From Mesorhizobium loti (GTDB lineage: Bacteria > Pseudomonadota > Alphaproteobacteria > Rhizobiales > Rhizobiaceae), in contig NZ_LPWA01000098.1 of NCBI RefSeq assembly GCF_001510895.1, positions 124,001 to 188,000 on the forward strand: DNA of 64,000 nt, given 5' to 3'. Position numbers and translations under genes: made by a program. Positions 9,103 to 18,604 of the stretch are shown here, piece by piece (within the stretch, counting starts at the first letter, position 1; every line of letters starts with the position of its first letter). The notes beneath the pieces are model-generated. The model was not told the DNA's origin. It was given only the letters and a program-made list of their open reading frames with translations, and ran no database searches.

Positions 9103-9914
9103 TTCATGGCTCCTTCGGAGTTGTTAGGCGACGGCATGAAGGTGAGGAGGCTGAGCAGCGGCGAAGCCTGCTGCCCGAGATAGAAGGCGCGGACATCCTC
9201 GCGCTGTCGAAGCTCGGCGGCCGGTCCGGAAAGGACGGAAACGCCGTTCTCGAGAACCGTGGCGTGGTCGGCATATTTCAGCGCGACCGCCGAGTTCTGC
9301 TCGGCGACCAGGATCGACAGGCCCGTCTCGCGGTTGAGCTTCTTCAACGCAAGGAAGATGTCTTGCACGACCAGCGGAGCGAGCCCCATCGAAGGCTCGT
9401 CCAGCACCAGCAGGCAAGGACGCGACATCAGCGCCCGGCCGATCGCGGTCATCTGTTGCTCGCCGCCCGAGGTGAGGCCCGACAGCGTGCGGCGCTTTTC
9501 AGCCAGCCGCGGGAAGAAATCGTAGATCCGTTGAAGATCCTGGTTGATCTCGGCGCGGCGGCCGCTGCGGCCGATGCCACCGGAGATCAGGTTTTCCTCG
9601 ACCGTCAGGCTCTTGAAGCAGTGACGCCCCTCCAGCACCTGGACAAGCCCAGCGCGCACCAGGTCACCCGGCTTTCGCCGCGAAACGTCGGCGCCTTCGT
9701 AGCGAATGGTGCCGGAATTGGTCTGGCCGCGCTCCGCGGGGAGCAGATTGGAGACCGCCTTCAACGTCGTGCTCTTGCCGGCGCCGTTGGCGCCAAGCAG
9801 CGCCAGGATCTCGCCGCGCCGCAGCTCGAAGCTGACGCCGTGCAGCGCCGTGATGGCGTGGTTGTAGGTGGCATGGACATTGTCCACGACGAGAATGACG
9901 TCATTGCCCGGCAT
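9099..9914 (-). CDS. Branched-chain-type ABC transporter ATP-binding protein (LivF-like)
   Basis: This protein of about 271 residues has a single ABC ATPase domain of the LivF group: Walker A GANGAGKST, LTSGGEQQM signature, Walker B LLVLDEPSMGLAP and the LivF-typical VAEQN switch region. ATG 9914 is preceded by AGGAAG at normal spacing. It works with LivG (13368-14312), LivH and LivM. Its stop overlaps the start of the flavin monooxygenase gene (ATGA), which ties the transporter to sulfur oxidation rather than to leucine uptake. Confidence 0.93.
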   Translation of the reverse strand: MPGNDVILVVDNVHATYNHAITALHGVSFELRRGEILALLGANGAGKSTTLKAVSNLLPAERGQTNSGTIRYEGADVSRRKPGDLVRAGLVQVLEGRHCFKSLTVEENLISGGIGRSGRRAEINQDLQRIYDFFPRLAEKRRTLSGLTSGGEQQMTAIGRALMSRPCLLVLDEPSMGLAPLVVQDIFLALKKLNRETGLSILVAEQNSAVALKYADHATVLENGVSVLSGPAAELRQREDVRAFYLGQQASPLLSLLTFMPSPNNSEGAMK

Positions 9915-9986
9915 TGTGCGTCTTCCTGGTTTGGTCAACGAAGCTGTCGGACGCCGGATCAGGGCCCGGCGCCCGACTTCGATGGA

Positions 9987-11324
9987 TCAGTTTGTGGCCA
10001 CCGCGTCTGCATCGGCGGCGGTGCGCAGCTTGATGCCCTTCTCTGCTGCGTAAGCCGCGGCCGACTTCTCGATGATGGGCCGCAGAAGCGCCCAGTCCGG
10101 CGCGATCCAGTCGGAGACGACGTTCCACTTCTTGCCGTCCCACTGCTGGAAGGTCACGTAGCCTTCGCCTTCGTGGTTGTCCCAACTGACGTTGATGGAG
10201 TGGAACAGGTCCTTGGCGCCGAGCGCCTCGACCTTGGCCGGATCGAGCTTGAGATGCTCGAAGCCCCAGCGGACTTCGTCGCCAGTCAGCGTGCGGTGGC
10301 CGAACTTCTCCTGCGCGATGCGGATCGCCTCGACATTGAGGATGCCGTTGACGATGCCGAGATTGTGGTAGACCGAGCCGATGCGCGACTTGTCCTCGAG
10401 ATTGCCCTTACCCGCGCCGTAGACGGTCTTCACGATCTCCTGCACCACCGGGTAGCTGTTGCCGGAGGCCTGGGTGGTGATCGCCGTATAGCCCTTGGCG
10501 GCGTCGCCGGCCGGAATCACGTCCTCTTCCGAGTTCGACCAAACATTGCCGACGATGTGGTCGACCGGATAGCCAACCTTGACCGCCGTCTTCAGCGCCA
10601 CCGGGTTCATCACACCCCAGCCGCGCAGCACGACGAAGTCAGGCTTGGCGCGGCGGATCGTCAGCCACTGCGACTGCTGCTCGTTGCCGGGATGCGGCAC
10701 CTCGATCTGCTGCACGGTGAAGCCGTATTTCTGCGCCAGGAGCTCATAGATCGGGATCGTCTCCTTGCCGTAGGGCGAGCCGTGATAGAGCACGACGATC
10801 TTCTTGCCCTTGAGCTTGTCGATGCCGCCTTCCTTTGCCGCGATGTAGTTCACGATGCCGGATGTCTCGCTGTAGGGATTGAGCAGCAGCGGGAAGACAT
10901 AGGGGAAGACCCGCCCGTCGGTGGAGTCGGTGCGGCCGTGATTGACGGTGATCAGCGGCACCTTGTCGGCGGTGATGCGGTCGATCATAGCGTAGGCGAT
11001 ACCGACCGACAGCGGGTTCCAGGCGGCGGCACCCGCGTGGCTCTTCTGCCGCTCGTAGCATTCGACGCCGCGCTCAACCTCATACTGGGTCTCGCACTCG
11101 TCCCAGGTCAGTTTGACGCCGTTGACGCCGCCGTCGCGGATGTTGATCAGGTTGAGGTAGTCGATGAAACCGCCGAAGAAGCCGGTGCCGCCGGCCGCGT
11201 AAGGCCCGACGCGATAGCTCTGCAGCGGGAAATACTGCTCGTCCGCGTGGGCCGCCGGCAAGGCCACCGACACGGCCAGCGCCGCCGAGATGGCGACCGC
11301 CTTGACTGTGCTGAGGAAGGTCAT
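9987..11324 (-). CDS. ABC transporter substrate-binding protein (LivK-like, long form)
   Basis: This periplasmic protein of about 445 residues has a Sec signal (MTFLSTVKAVAISAALAVSVALPAAHA). The mature part follows the periplasmic-binding-protein type I pattern of Leu/Ile/Val and amide binders (DGGVNGVKLTWDECETQYEVE, then LITVNHGRTDSTDG). It is longer than classic LivK (about 370) and has two Cys in the CETQYEVERGVEC region. It is encoded between LivM and LivF and supplies ligand to the LivHMGF importer. The operon context of SfnG, SsuD and SsuE suggests an organosulfur ligand, but nothing in the sequence identifies it. Confidence 0.9.
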   Translation of the reverse strand: MTFLSTVKAVAISAALAVSVALPAAHADEQYFPLQSYRVGPYAAGGTGFFGGFIDYLNLINIRDGGVNGVKLTWDECETQYEVERGVECYERQKSHAGAAAWNPLSVGIAYAMIDRITADKVPLITVNHGRTDSTDGRVFPYVFPLLLNPYSETSGIVNYIAAKEGGIDKLKGKKIVVLYHGSPYGKETIPIYELLAQKYGFTVQQIEVPHPGNEQQSQWLTIRRAKPDFVVLRGWGVMNPVALKTAVKVGYPVDHIVGNVWSNSEEDVIPAGDAAKGYTAITTQASGNSYPVVQEIVKTVYGAGKGNLEDKSRIGSVYHNLGIVNGILNVEAIRIAQEKFGHRTLTGDEVRWGFEHLKLDPAKVEALGAKDLFHSINVSWDNHEGEGYVTFQQWDGKKWNVVSDWIAPDWALLRPIIEKSAAAYAAEKGIKLRTAADADAVATN

Positions 11325-11370
11325 GGTCGAGGTACTCCAGGTAGGGGGCAAAACTTGGATTGGCCCTGGT

Positions 11371-12468
11371 TCATTTTCCGATTTGCGATTGGTCGGGAGC
11401 GCGTTGCTCCAACCGGCTCAGCTCGCTTGCGAGCGAGAGCCGTCTCCGGACCCTATCCCAGAGGGCCACCAGCCCGTCCGGCTCCAGGATCAGAAAGAGG
11501 ATGATGAGCGCGCCGAGTACGATGCGCTGGCTCATGTCGAGCACGCCCGAATCGAAGACGTCGCCGAGCAGGAAGCCACCGAGGCGCGACAGCGCGAGCG
11601 GGAAGACCACGATTAGCGCCGCGCCCAGGAACGCGCCGCGTATCGAGGCGAGCCCGCCGATGATGATGATGAACAGGATCTGGAACGAGCGGTCGAGGTC
11701 GAAGCCGGCCGGCTCCACGGTCCTCAGATAAGCGAACGCCCAGATGACGCCGGCGACACCGATGATGAAGGACGAGATGGCGAAGGCGAGCAGCTTCGTC
11801 TTCAGCACCGGAATGCCGATGATGCGGGCCGCCGTCTCGTTGTCGCGGATGGCGATGAAGTTGCGCCCGGTCTGCGAGATGACCAGCTGGTGCGCGAGGA
11901 AGGTCAGGATGACGACGACGGTCAGCGCGAACAGATAGCGACCGGCCGCGCCATCGAATTCGAACCCCGCGATCGCCAGCCTCGGCGCATCGATGACGCC
12001 GGACGCCGACTCGTTGGAAAACCAGCTGAACTTGGTCAGCGCCCACTGCACGAAGAACTGCGCCGCAAGCGTCGAGACCGCGAGATAGAAGCCCCGCAGC
12101 CGCAGGCTGGGCAGGCCGAAGACGATGCCGATCGCGGCCGCGACGAGACCCGAGAGTACGATGCTGGCGACGAGTGGCAGACCTTCGACGCGCAGATTGA
12201 AATTGTAGGCTGCGAACGCGCCCGCCGCCATGAAGGCCGCGCTGCCCAGCGAGACCTGACCGGCATAGCCGGTGAGGATGTTCAATCCCACACCGGCCAG
12301 GCTGAGCGCCAGGAAGGGCAGAAGGATCGCCTCGAACAGATAGCTGCCGCCGATAAGCGGGACGACGATGTAGGCAAAGGCGATGAGGAGCAGCGGCGCC
12401 AGCCACTTCGGCAAGCCTGCGCCCTTGGACAATCCGGCCGCGGCCAATTCGGTTGCGATCGCGCTCAT
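11371..12468 (-). CDS. Branched-chain-type ABC transporter permease (LivM-like)
   Basis: This 365-residue integral membrane protein has the LivM hallmarks: GLNILTGYAGQVSLGSAAFMA near residues 60-80 and the long cytoplasmic loop with RDNETAARIIGIPV that contacts the ATPases. About eight to ten membrane segments are visible. It begins 3 bp after the LivH stop and ends 46 bp before the LivK-like gene, so it sits within one operon. Confidence 0.94.
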   Translation of the reverse strand: MSAIATELAAAGLSKGAGLPKWLAPLLLIAFAYIVVPLIGGSYLFEAILLPFLALSLAGVGLNILTGYAGQVSLGSAAFMAAGAFAAYNFNLRVEGLPLVASIVLSGLVAAAIGIVFGLPSLRLRGFYLAVSTLAAQFFVQWALTKFSWFSNESASGVIDAPRLAIAGFEFDGAAGRYLFALTVVVILTFLAHQLVISQTGRNFIAIRDNETAARIIGIPVLKTKLLAFAISSFIIGVAGVIWAFAYLRTVEPAGFDLDRSFQILFIIIIGGLASIRGAFLGAALIVVFPLALSRLGGFLLGDVFDSGVLDMSQRIVLGALIILFLILEPDGLVALWDRVRRRLSLASELSRLEQRAPDQSQIGK

Positions 12469-12471
12469 GGC

Positions 12472-13371
12472 TCAGACCCTTTCGACAAGTTTTTGGCCGA
12501 ACAGGCCGGAAGGACGGATGAGCAGGAAGACGAGCGCGACGACATACGCGAACCAGCCCTCGATGCCGCCGCCGAAATAGTCGCCGATATAGACCTCGGC
12601 GAGCTTCTCGCTGGCGCCGATGAGCAGCCCGCCGACAATGGCGCCAAGGATGGAATCGAAGCCGCCGAGCACCAGAACGGGAAGCGCCTTCAGCACCACC
12701 AGCGACAACGAGAACTGGACGCCGAGGCGCGCGCCCCACAGCAGCCCGGCAACCAGCGCGACGAGGCCTGCGGCAGCCCACACGCTCGCCCAGATCAGCG
12801 GCAGCCTGAGACCAACGGCGAGCGCGGCGAACTGGTCGTCGGCGACGGCGCGGAAGGAGAGGCCGATGCGGGTGTAGCGGAAGAACAGCGAGAGCAGCAG
12901 CACCATGCCGGCCGCCACAGCGGCGGCGAAGATGTCGAACTGGCTGATCAGCACGCCGCCGACTTCCAGCGGCACGTCCTCGATGCCGAGCTCGAGCCCG
13001 TGCACCTGCGTGCCCCAGATGAGCTGGGCGGCCCCTTCGATGATGTAGGAGAGACCAAGTGTGGCCATGAACAGCGTTATCGGCGGCTTGTTGGTCAACG
13101 GTCTCAGCACCGTGCGCTCGATGCCGATGCCGAGCGCCACCATGATGGCGAAGGTGACAGCAAGCGCCAGCACGAACGGGACGCCGCGCTCGACGAGGCT
13201 GACGAAGGTCAGCGCCGCGAACAGGAGCAGCGCGCCTTGCGCGAAGTTCAAGACACCCGAGGTCTTGTAGATCAGCACGAAACCGATCGCGACCAGCGAA
13301 TACATGACGCCCGAGAGCAAGCCGCCGGTCAGCACCTCGATGAAGAACTGATAGTCGAAATCGCCGATCAT
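12472..13371 (-). CDS. Branched-chain-type ABC transporter permease (LivH-like)
   Basis: This 299-residue membrane protein of the LivH family shows GVMYSLVAIGFVLIYKTSGVLNFAQG near the N-terminus and VLGGFDSILGAIVGGLLIG near residue 220, both typical. It starts inside the LivG stop (4-bp overlap) and is followed 3 bp later by LivM. It forms the heterodimeric channel with LivM. Confidence 0.94.
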   Translation of the reverse strand: MIGDFDYQFFIEVLTGGLLSGVMYSLVAIGFVLIYKTSGVLNFAQGALLLFAALTFVSLVERGVPFVLALAVTFAIMVALGIGIERTVLRPLTNKPPITLFMATLGLSYIIEGAAQLIWGTQVHGLELGIEDVPLEVGGVLISQFDIFAAAVAAGMVLLLSLFFRYTRIGLSFRAVADDQFAALAVGLRLPLIWASVWAAAGLVALVAGLLWGARLGVQFSLSLVVLKALPVLVLGGFDSILGAIVGGLLIGASEKLAEVYIGDYFGGGIEGWFAYVVALVFLLIRPSGLFGQKLVERV

Positions 13372-14312
13372 ATGCCCGCTCCATCCTCATTGTCGGAGGC
13401 GACGCCGAGATAGGCATCGATGACGCGCTGGTCGTTCCTGACCTCGTCCGGCGTGCCGTCGGCGATCTTGCGTCCGTAGTCGAGCACGGCTATGCGGTCC
13501 GAGAGCCCCATCACGACGCCGACATCATGCTCGATCAGCACGACGGTGGTGGCGAACCGGTCACGCGCGGCGCGCACATATCCAGCCATCTCGCTCTTCT
13601 CGCTGGCCGTCATTCCTGCCATCGGCTCGTCGAGCAGGAGGAGCCGCGGTTCGGCGACGAGGGCGCGAGCCATCTCGACGCGCTTCTGCAGGCCATAGGG
13701 TAGCGTACCGGCGAGCCGCTCGCGCACATCGGTCAGGTGCAGGAATTCCAGGATCTGATCGGCGCGGCCGCGCTGCTCCTGCTGCTCGCGGCGCGACCGG
13801 CCGATACCGAGGATCTGGCCGGCGAAATTGGACCTTGTTCTGTAGGCGAGGCCGGACGCGACATTGTCGAGGACGTTGAGACCCTTGAAAAGGGCAAGGT
13901 TCTGGAAGGTGCGCGCGACGCCCAGACGCGCCAGTTGCTGCGTCGGCACCTGCGCATAGCGCGCGCCGTCGAGTTGGACATGGCCGCGATCCGCCCGGTA
14001 GACGCCGCTGATGACGTTGATCAGCGAGCTCTTGCCGGCGCCGTTCGGTCCGATGATGGCGCGAATCTCGCCGGCGCGGACCGATAGGTCGACGTCCGCC
14101 AGCGCCACCACGCCGCCGAAGGACAGGCCTATGTCTTCGAGGGCAAGGAGCGGCGCGGAACCCTCCGCGACAATCGGCTCCGCCTCATCCTTGCTTGCCT
14201 GTCGCAGGCTCCCCGGCAGCCCTTGCGCAAAGATTTCCGGCGCGTAGGCCGAAGCCTCGATCGCCCCAAAAGCATGGCTGGATATCGGCATTCCAATCGT
14301 CCCCAACTGCAT
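13368..14312 (-). CDS. Branched-chain-type ABC transporter ATP-binding protein (LivG-like)
   Basis: This ATPase of up to 314 residues has Walker A GPNGAGKSS, LivG-type GVARTFQNLALFKGLNVLDNV, a variant signature LPYGLQKRVEMARAL, Walker B LLLLDEPMAGM and the IEHDVGVVMGLSDRI switch block. The first 55 residues are not part of the ABC fold and are an unusual extension; an internal ATG (14291) would shorten it slightly. It is the first gene of the livGHMKF-like set, separated from sfnG by a strong hairpin at 14335-14362. Confidence 0.92.
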   Translation of the reverse strand: MQLGTIGMPISSHAFGAIEASAYAPEIFAQGLPGSLRQASKDEAEPIVAEGSAPLLALEDIGLSFGGVVALADVDLSVRAGEIRAIIGPNGAGKSSLINVISGVYRADRGHVQLDGARYAQVPTQQLARLGVARTFQNLALFKGLNVLDNVASGLAYRTRSNFAGQILGIGRSRREQQEQRGRADQILEFLHLTDVRERLAGTLPYGLQKRVEMARALVAEPRLLLLDEPMAGMTASEKSEMAGYVRAARDRFATTVVLIEHDVGVVMGLSDRIAVLDYGRKIADGTPDEVRNDQRVIDAYLGVASDNEDGAGI

Positions 14313-14334
14313 CAGAAGGCACGCACGGTCCCAA

Positions 14335-14362
14335 CCGCACGCTCCTTCGAGGGAGCGTGCGG
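14335..14362. terminator. Hairpin between sfnG and livG-like gene
   Basis: CCGCACGCTCC (14335-14345) pairs perfectly with GGAGCGTGCGG (14352-14362) across a 6-base loop. There is no U-tract on either side, so it may be an attenuator or mRNA-stabilising structure that sets the SfnG-to-transporter ratio rather than a full terminator. Confidence 0.5.
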
Positions 14363-14412
14363 ATCACAGACGTCGGCTGGCCGGACCAACTCCGGCCGGC
14401 GGAAGGTGTTGT

Positions 14413-15516
14413 CTATTCGGCGGCCAGGGCGGCTGCGGTTTCCGCGTTTTCCAGTTCGCGCACGAGCGGAATGACGTGCTTGCCGAAATATTCGACCTCT
14501 TCCTGGAAGTGCAGGAAGCCGAGCAGGATGAGATCGGCGCCGGCGCGCTTGAGGTCGACGATGCGCTCCGCGACCTGTTTCGGCGTGCCGATCAGGTTCG
14601 AGCGGAAACCGTCATTGTACTGCACCAGGTCGTCGAAGGACGACTTCGCCCAGTTGCCCTCGCCTTCCGGCGAAGCCTTGCCGGCATTCTTGACCTCGTG
14701 GCCGAAGGCGTTGACGGCCTCGGGATTGGCCTTGGCGATGATTTCGGCCAGCACCGCCTTTGCCTCTTCCTCGGTCTCGCGCACGATGGCGAAGGCGTTG
14801 ACGCCGACCTTGACCGAGTGATTGTTGGCGTTGGCCTTTGCCTGGATGTCGTCAACCTGCTTGGCGATCTCGGCCGGGGTATTGCCATTGGTGAAGTACC
14901 AGTCCGAGACACGCGAGGCCATGTCGCGCGCCGCGCGCGAGGAGCCGCCCTGGAAGATTTCGGGCAGCGGCTGCGGCGGCTTCGGCTTCAGCGAATACTG
15001 GTTGAAGCGGTAGAAGTCGCCGCGGAAGGTGAAGCTGTCCTCGGTCCAGATGCCGCGCAGCGCGCGGATGAATTCTTCCGACCGCCGATAGCGCTCGTCA
15101 TGGTCGAGCCAATGCTCGCCGATGGCGTGGAACTCGCCGCGGAACCAGCCGGAGACGAGGTTGATCGCGACGCGGCCGTCGGTGAGATAGCTGATGGTGG
15201 CGAGCTGCTTTGCCGCCAGCGCGGGGTTCCACGGCCCCGGCAGGATCGCGGCGATCACCTTCAGCGTCTTGGTGGCGGCGAGCAGGTCGTGGCTGAACGA
15301 CACCGATTCATGCTGCTCGTCGGCGCCGTAGCCGGCGGTGAAACGGATCTGGCTCAACGCATAGTCGAAGCCGGCCTGCTCGGCGATCTGCGCCAGCTTG
15401 CGGTTGTACTCGGCCGAATGGTTGGTTCGCTGCTCGATGTTCGAGATGACGAGGCCGCCAGAGACGTTCGGCACCCAATAGGCGAATTTGACTGCGTCGC
15501 GATCGTTCTGTGGCAT
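14413..15516 (-). CDS. sfnG: Dimethylsulfone monooxygenase SfnG
   Basis: This FMNH2-dependent monooxygenase of about 367 residues is in the luciferase-like family. FAYWVPNVSGGLV, FDYALSQIRFTAGYG, ILPGPWNPALAAKQLATI and NLVSGWFRGEF are recognisably SfnG. Known SfnG enzymes convert dimethylsulfone to methanesulfinate with FMNH2 and O2. ATG 15516 (MPQNDRDAVKF) was chosen because homology begins there. The gene is preceded about 65 bp upstream by the shared 18-bp sulfur-region motif (15583-15600). SsuE downstream could provide reduced FMN. Whether dimethylsulfone or a relative is the natural substrate is inference from family identity. Confidence 0.92.
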   Translation of the reverse strand: MPQNDRDAVKFAYWVPNVSGGLVISNIEQRTNHSAEYNRKLAQIAEQAGFDYALSQIRFTAGYGADEQHESVSFSHDLLAATKTLKVIAAILPGPWNPALAAKQLATISYLTDGRVAINLVSGWFRGEFHAIGEHWLDHDERYRRSEEFIRALRGIWTEDSFTFRGDFYRFNQYSLKPKPPQPLPEIFQGGSSRAARDMASRVSDWYFTNGNTPAEIAKQVDDIQAKANANNHSVKVGVNAFAIVRETEEEAKAVLAEIIAKANPEAVNAFGHEVKNAGKASPEGEGNWAKSSFDDLVQYNDGFRSNLIGTPKQVAERIVDLKRAGADLILLGFLHFQEEVEYFGKHVIPLVRELENAETAAALAAE

Positions 15517-15582
15517 GGAAATCTCCCGGCTTGGCCTGTCCCAACGATTGATCCGGCCGTGGCCGGAACATGGAGCCAATTT

Positions 15583-15600
15583 ATTAGTCTACTGATTATA
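15583..15600 (-). promoter_or_regulatory. Shared sulfur-region motif, copy upstream of sfnG
   Basis: The minus strand reads TATAATCAGTAGACTAAT. It shares the AT-rich arm plus TAGACT core with copies at 18351, 18523, 24853, 27419 and 40940. It ends 67 bp before the sfnG start. Confidence 0.5.
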
Positions 15601-17101
15601 TATACAAAGTAGGATTTTCCGTTTTCGCGGCGCTGTCGGGACGGAAATACCAATTTTGCGCGCCGGCATCCGGCGCCGGTTTTCAAGGGACGGTTTCAGT
15701 CGCCGGCAACGCGCCTGGTTCCCGATCTCGGTGGCGACGGTCTGCGCATGGCGGGCGACTTCCGGCAGGCCCATCAGTTCCCCGAACGTGCCGCGCGCCA
15801 GAGGACCGGCGATGAACAGCCCGGCAAGCACTTGGCCGTCAGGGCCGATGGCATGGCCGTCGAAGCCGGTTTCGATGCCGAGCCCATGGCGATCCACCCG
15901 GATCAGCCGACATCGGCGAGGGAGCGCAAGGCGGGATGCTTTGCAACGCCCTTTTATGCGCGGGGCCTGTGGTGTTGATGACGACGTCAAAACGCCTGGT
16001 CTCGGGTTGCCTTTGGCCACGCCTTCGCAGGCTGACGGTCAGGGCGGCTCCTTCGGCGCGCGATCCCATGGGCCTTGCCGCGATATTGTCGAATGTGCCT
16101 TCGGCGTGGCGACGATCGAGCACATTCTCGACCTGCGGCGCTATCCTGAAACGGTGCACGTCCCAGAAGGCGCGCAGCCGCCGCACCAGCCGCGTTCGTT
16201 CATCGAGGTCGAGAGCCGACCACAGCAAGGGACCCTGCAGCCGCAACTGGTCGAAGACCGACTGCCAATTGACACCGGCGGCCTTCGCCGCCGTCAGGGT
16301 CGAGCGGATGTCTTCGAGCAGGCCAAGCGCGGTGCTCGCCGGCGTCGAGACGAAATCGCCGAAGGGCTCGCCGCGCACAGCGGGGTGCCCGCGCGAGCGA
16401 AGTCCGTGGCGAGACACTGCCAGGATGCGGCCGCGATGGCCGCGGCGGTCGAGCTCCGCCACCGTGTCGGCCGAAGTCAGGCCAGAGCCGACGATCAGCA
16501 CGGATGCATGGGGATCGATCGCGGCGAGCGCGTCGGAGGCATAAGGATCGGCGATGAAGCCGGCGGCGTCCGCGATCGGCGTCAGCGCGGCTGGGACATC
16601 CGGCAAAGGATGCGTCATGGCGAGCACGACGATGTCTGCTGATAGCCGCCGCTCGGGCGTCCGGACGATCCAGCCTCGACCGTCGGCGGCTCGTGTCACC
16701 TCGATGGCCCTGTCCCTGACATGGTCGATCGCGCCGGCCGCGACGAAGGGATCCAGTTGCTCGGCGAGATAACGGCCGAACACACGTCGCCTCGGATAGA
16801 TGTCATCATTGCGCCAGACGGCGACTGGGTCGCGCTCGACCTCGCCGCTGGAGCCCAGCCAGCGCAGGAAGTGCTCCGGGTCGTCGGTCGCCAGGCTCAT
16901 CCGGGCCGCCGGCACGTTGACCCGGTGCGACGGCTCTTCGCTGGAATAGGCCAGCCCCCCGCCCAGGAAGGCGCGCGGCTCGATCACGCTGATCAAGGGG
17001 TGCACCGGCTGCCGGGCAAGGTGCCAGGCCAAGGCAGCGCCTGAGAAGCCGCCGCCGAGAATGACGACATGGCTTCGTCGCCGGGGCGGCAGCGCGTTCA
17101 C
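15589..17101 (-). pseudogene. FAD/NAD(P)-binding oxidoreductase, frameshifted near its C-terminus
   Basis: The protein starts [26 protein letters not shown], a Rossmann FAD-binding loop, and has a second nucleotide loop, VLIVGSGLTSADTVAELDRRG, near residue 205. It resembles the FAD-NAD(P)-binding (NAD_binding_9-like) family. After DVVINTTGPAHKRALQSIP the frame is lost. Adding one base near 15932 (CCGCC to CCGGCC) and one near 15906 (GGCTG to GGCCTG) restores ALRSLADVGLIRVDRHGLG and a normal tail with IAGPLARGTFGELMGLPEV. The start overlaps ssuD by 4 bp, so it belongs to the ssuD operon. Its reaction is unknown; a role in supplying or repairing organosulfur substrates is only a guess. Confidence 0.8.
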
Positions 17102-18270
17102 GAGGCGCTGGCGAGCGATTTCGGCCGATGGTCTCCGGCGATCGTCTCGCCGAAGGGACCGGTGTTGACGGAAGAGCCGATTGCTTTCACCGGGTGGTCG
17201 GTCGGCAGCTTCGGCAGCACCAACTCGCCGAAGCGATACGCTTCTTCGAGATGCGGATAGCCCGAGAGGATGAAGGTGTCGATGCCGAGCCGCCGGTACT
17301 CGTCGATGCGTTCCGCGATCGTGTCAGGGTCGCCGACCAGCGCCGTGCCGGCGCCGCCGCGCACCAGACCGACGCCGGCCCACAGGTTCGGCGCGATCTC
17401 GAGCTTCGACCGGTCGCCGCCATGCAGCGCGCTCATCCGCGCCTGACCGACCGAGTCCATGCGCGAGAACACTTTTTGCGCCGAGGCGATGGTCGCGTCG
17501 TCGAGTCGGCTGATCAGCCTGTCGGCGGCTGCCCAGGCCTCTTCGGTGGTCTCGCGCGCGATGACATGCAGGCGGATGCCGAAGGAAAGCTTGCGGCCGG
17601 CCTTTTCCGCCAGCGCGCGCACCCCGTCGAGCTTGCGCTCGACATCCGCGGGCGGCTCGCCCCAGGTCAGATATTTGTCGATCTCCTGTGCCGCCACCGT
17701 CGATCCTGCATCGGACGAGCCGCCGAAATAAAGCGGTGGATAGGGCGTCTGCACCGGCGGGAACAGGAGGCGGCCATCCTCGATGCGGAAATGCTTGCCC
17801 TGATGCTCGACGGTCTCGCCGCTCAGCACACGCTTGTAGACCTGCAGGAATTCCTGCGTCACCTCGTAGCGCTCGGCATGCGACAGGAAGATGCCGTCGC
17901 CCTTGTTCTCCAGCGGGTCGCCGCCGGTGACGACGTTGATCAGCAGCCGTCCGTTCGAGATGCGGTCGAGCGTCGCCGTCATGCGCGCCGCGAGCGTCGG
18001 CGACTGCAGGCCGGGCCGCACCGCGACCAGGAAACGCAACCGCTCTGTCAGCGGCGCCAGCGCCGACGCGATCACCCAGGAATCTTCGCAGGACCTGCCT
18101 GTCGGCAGGAGCACGCCGTAATAGCCAAGCGTGTCGGCCGCTTGCGCCACCTGCGTCAGATAAGGCAGGTCGACCGCCCGGCCCCCCTCTGGTGTTCCGA
18201 GATAGCGACTGTCGCCATGGGTCGGCAGGAACCACAGCACCTTGATGCGATCGGGGATTTCGTGGACCAT
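17098..18270 (-). CDS. ssuD: FMNH2-dependent alkanesulfonate monooxygenase
   Basis: This 390-residue luciferase-fold enzyme has typical SsuD blocks: [58 protein letters not shown] and YFGGSSDAG. It releases sulfite from alkanesulfonates using FMNH2 and O2. No ssuABC transporter adjoins it here; uptake might rely on the Liv-type or dipeptide-type transporters. The stop overlaps the FAD oxidoreductase start by 4 bp. Upstream, 18351-18368 carries a variant of the shared sulfur-region motif. Confidence 0.93.
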   Translation of the reverse strand: MVHEIPDRIKVLWFLPTHGDSRYLGTPEGGRAVDLPYLTQVAQAADTLGYYGVLLPTGRSCEDSWVIASALAPLTERLRFLVAVRPGLQSPTLAARMTATLDRISNGRLLINVVTGGDPLENKGDGIFLSHAERYEVTQEFLQVYKRVLSGETVEHQGKHFRIEDGRLLFPPVQTPYPPLYFGGSSDAGSTVAAQEIDKYLTWGEPPADVERKLDGVRALAEKAGRKLSFGIRLHVIARETTEEAWAAADRLISRLDDATIASAQKVFSRMDSVGQARMSALHGGDRSKLEIAPNLWAGVGLVRGGAGTALVGDPDTIAERIDEYRRLGIDTFILSGYPHLEEAYRFGELVLPKLPTDHPVKAIGSSVNTGPFGETIAGDHRPKSLASAS

Positions 18271-18350
18271 GCCTACCTTTTCCTATGGCACCAAACTGAT
18301 TGACCCCTGAGTGCGGGTCGCTGCGCAAAGGCGGTCATCGGACATTATTC

Positions 18351-18368
18351 CACTAAATCTGTAGAGTT
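18351..18368 (+). promoter_or_regulatory. Shared sulfur-region motif, variant upstream of ssuD
   Basis: CACTAAATCTGTAGAGTT resembles the CTATAAAATTTGTAGACT sites elsewhere in the window but is weaker. It ends about 98 bp upstream of the ssuD start (81 bp to its near edge). Confidence 0.35.
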
Positions 18369-18522
18369 ACATTATTCCAATTCTGCGGCTGGCTTTGGAA
18401 TTTTTCTCGGCAAGCGGCTTTCAGGAGTCAGCTTTCATCTCGGCGCTGAACGTCTGCGTGAGCCTACTCCGGCGGGCAATCTCTGCGCGGGTGTACAATC
18501 AGTGGGCTGAATTTTTTTAATT

Positions 18523-18540
18523 CTATAATTTTTGTAGACT
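18523..18540 (+). promoter_or_regulatory. Shared sulfur-region motif upstream of hypothetical gene 18605
   Basis: CTATAATTTTTGTAGACT matches the copy at 40940-40957 in 16 of 18 positions. It lies 65 bp upstream of the ATG at 18605 and about 250 bp from ssuD, so it could serve either direction. Confidence 0.55.
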
Positions 18541-18604
18541 TTGGCTTCAGACCACGCAACAATTGCGGTCAGGTGTGGGGCTGCCGCTTCGAGGAGGAGA
18601 CCTT

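Noticed and set aside
9264..11504. A 746-codon open frame on the plus strand
   Set aside because: It lies antisense to the LivF-like and LivK-like genes, whose domains and overlaps are clear. Long mirror frames are expected in high-GC coding DNA. The translation is Arg/Asp/Ala-rich without any fold.
11453..13417. A 654-codon minus-strand frame across livM and livH
   Set aside because: It is out of frame with two well-recognised permeases and gives an Arg-rich product with no membrane pattern.
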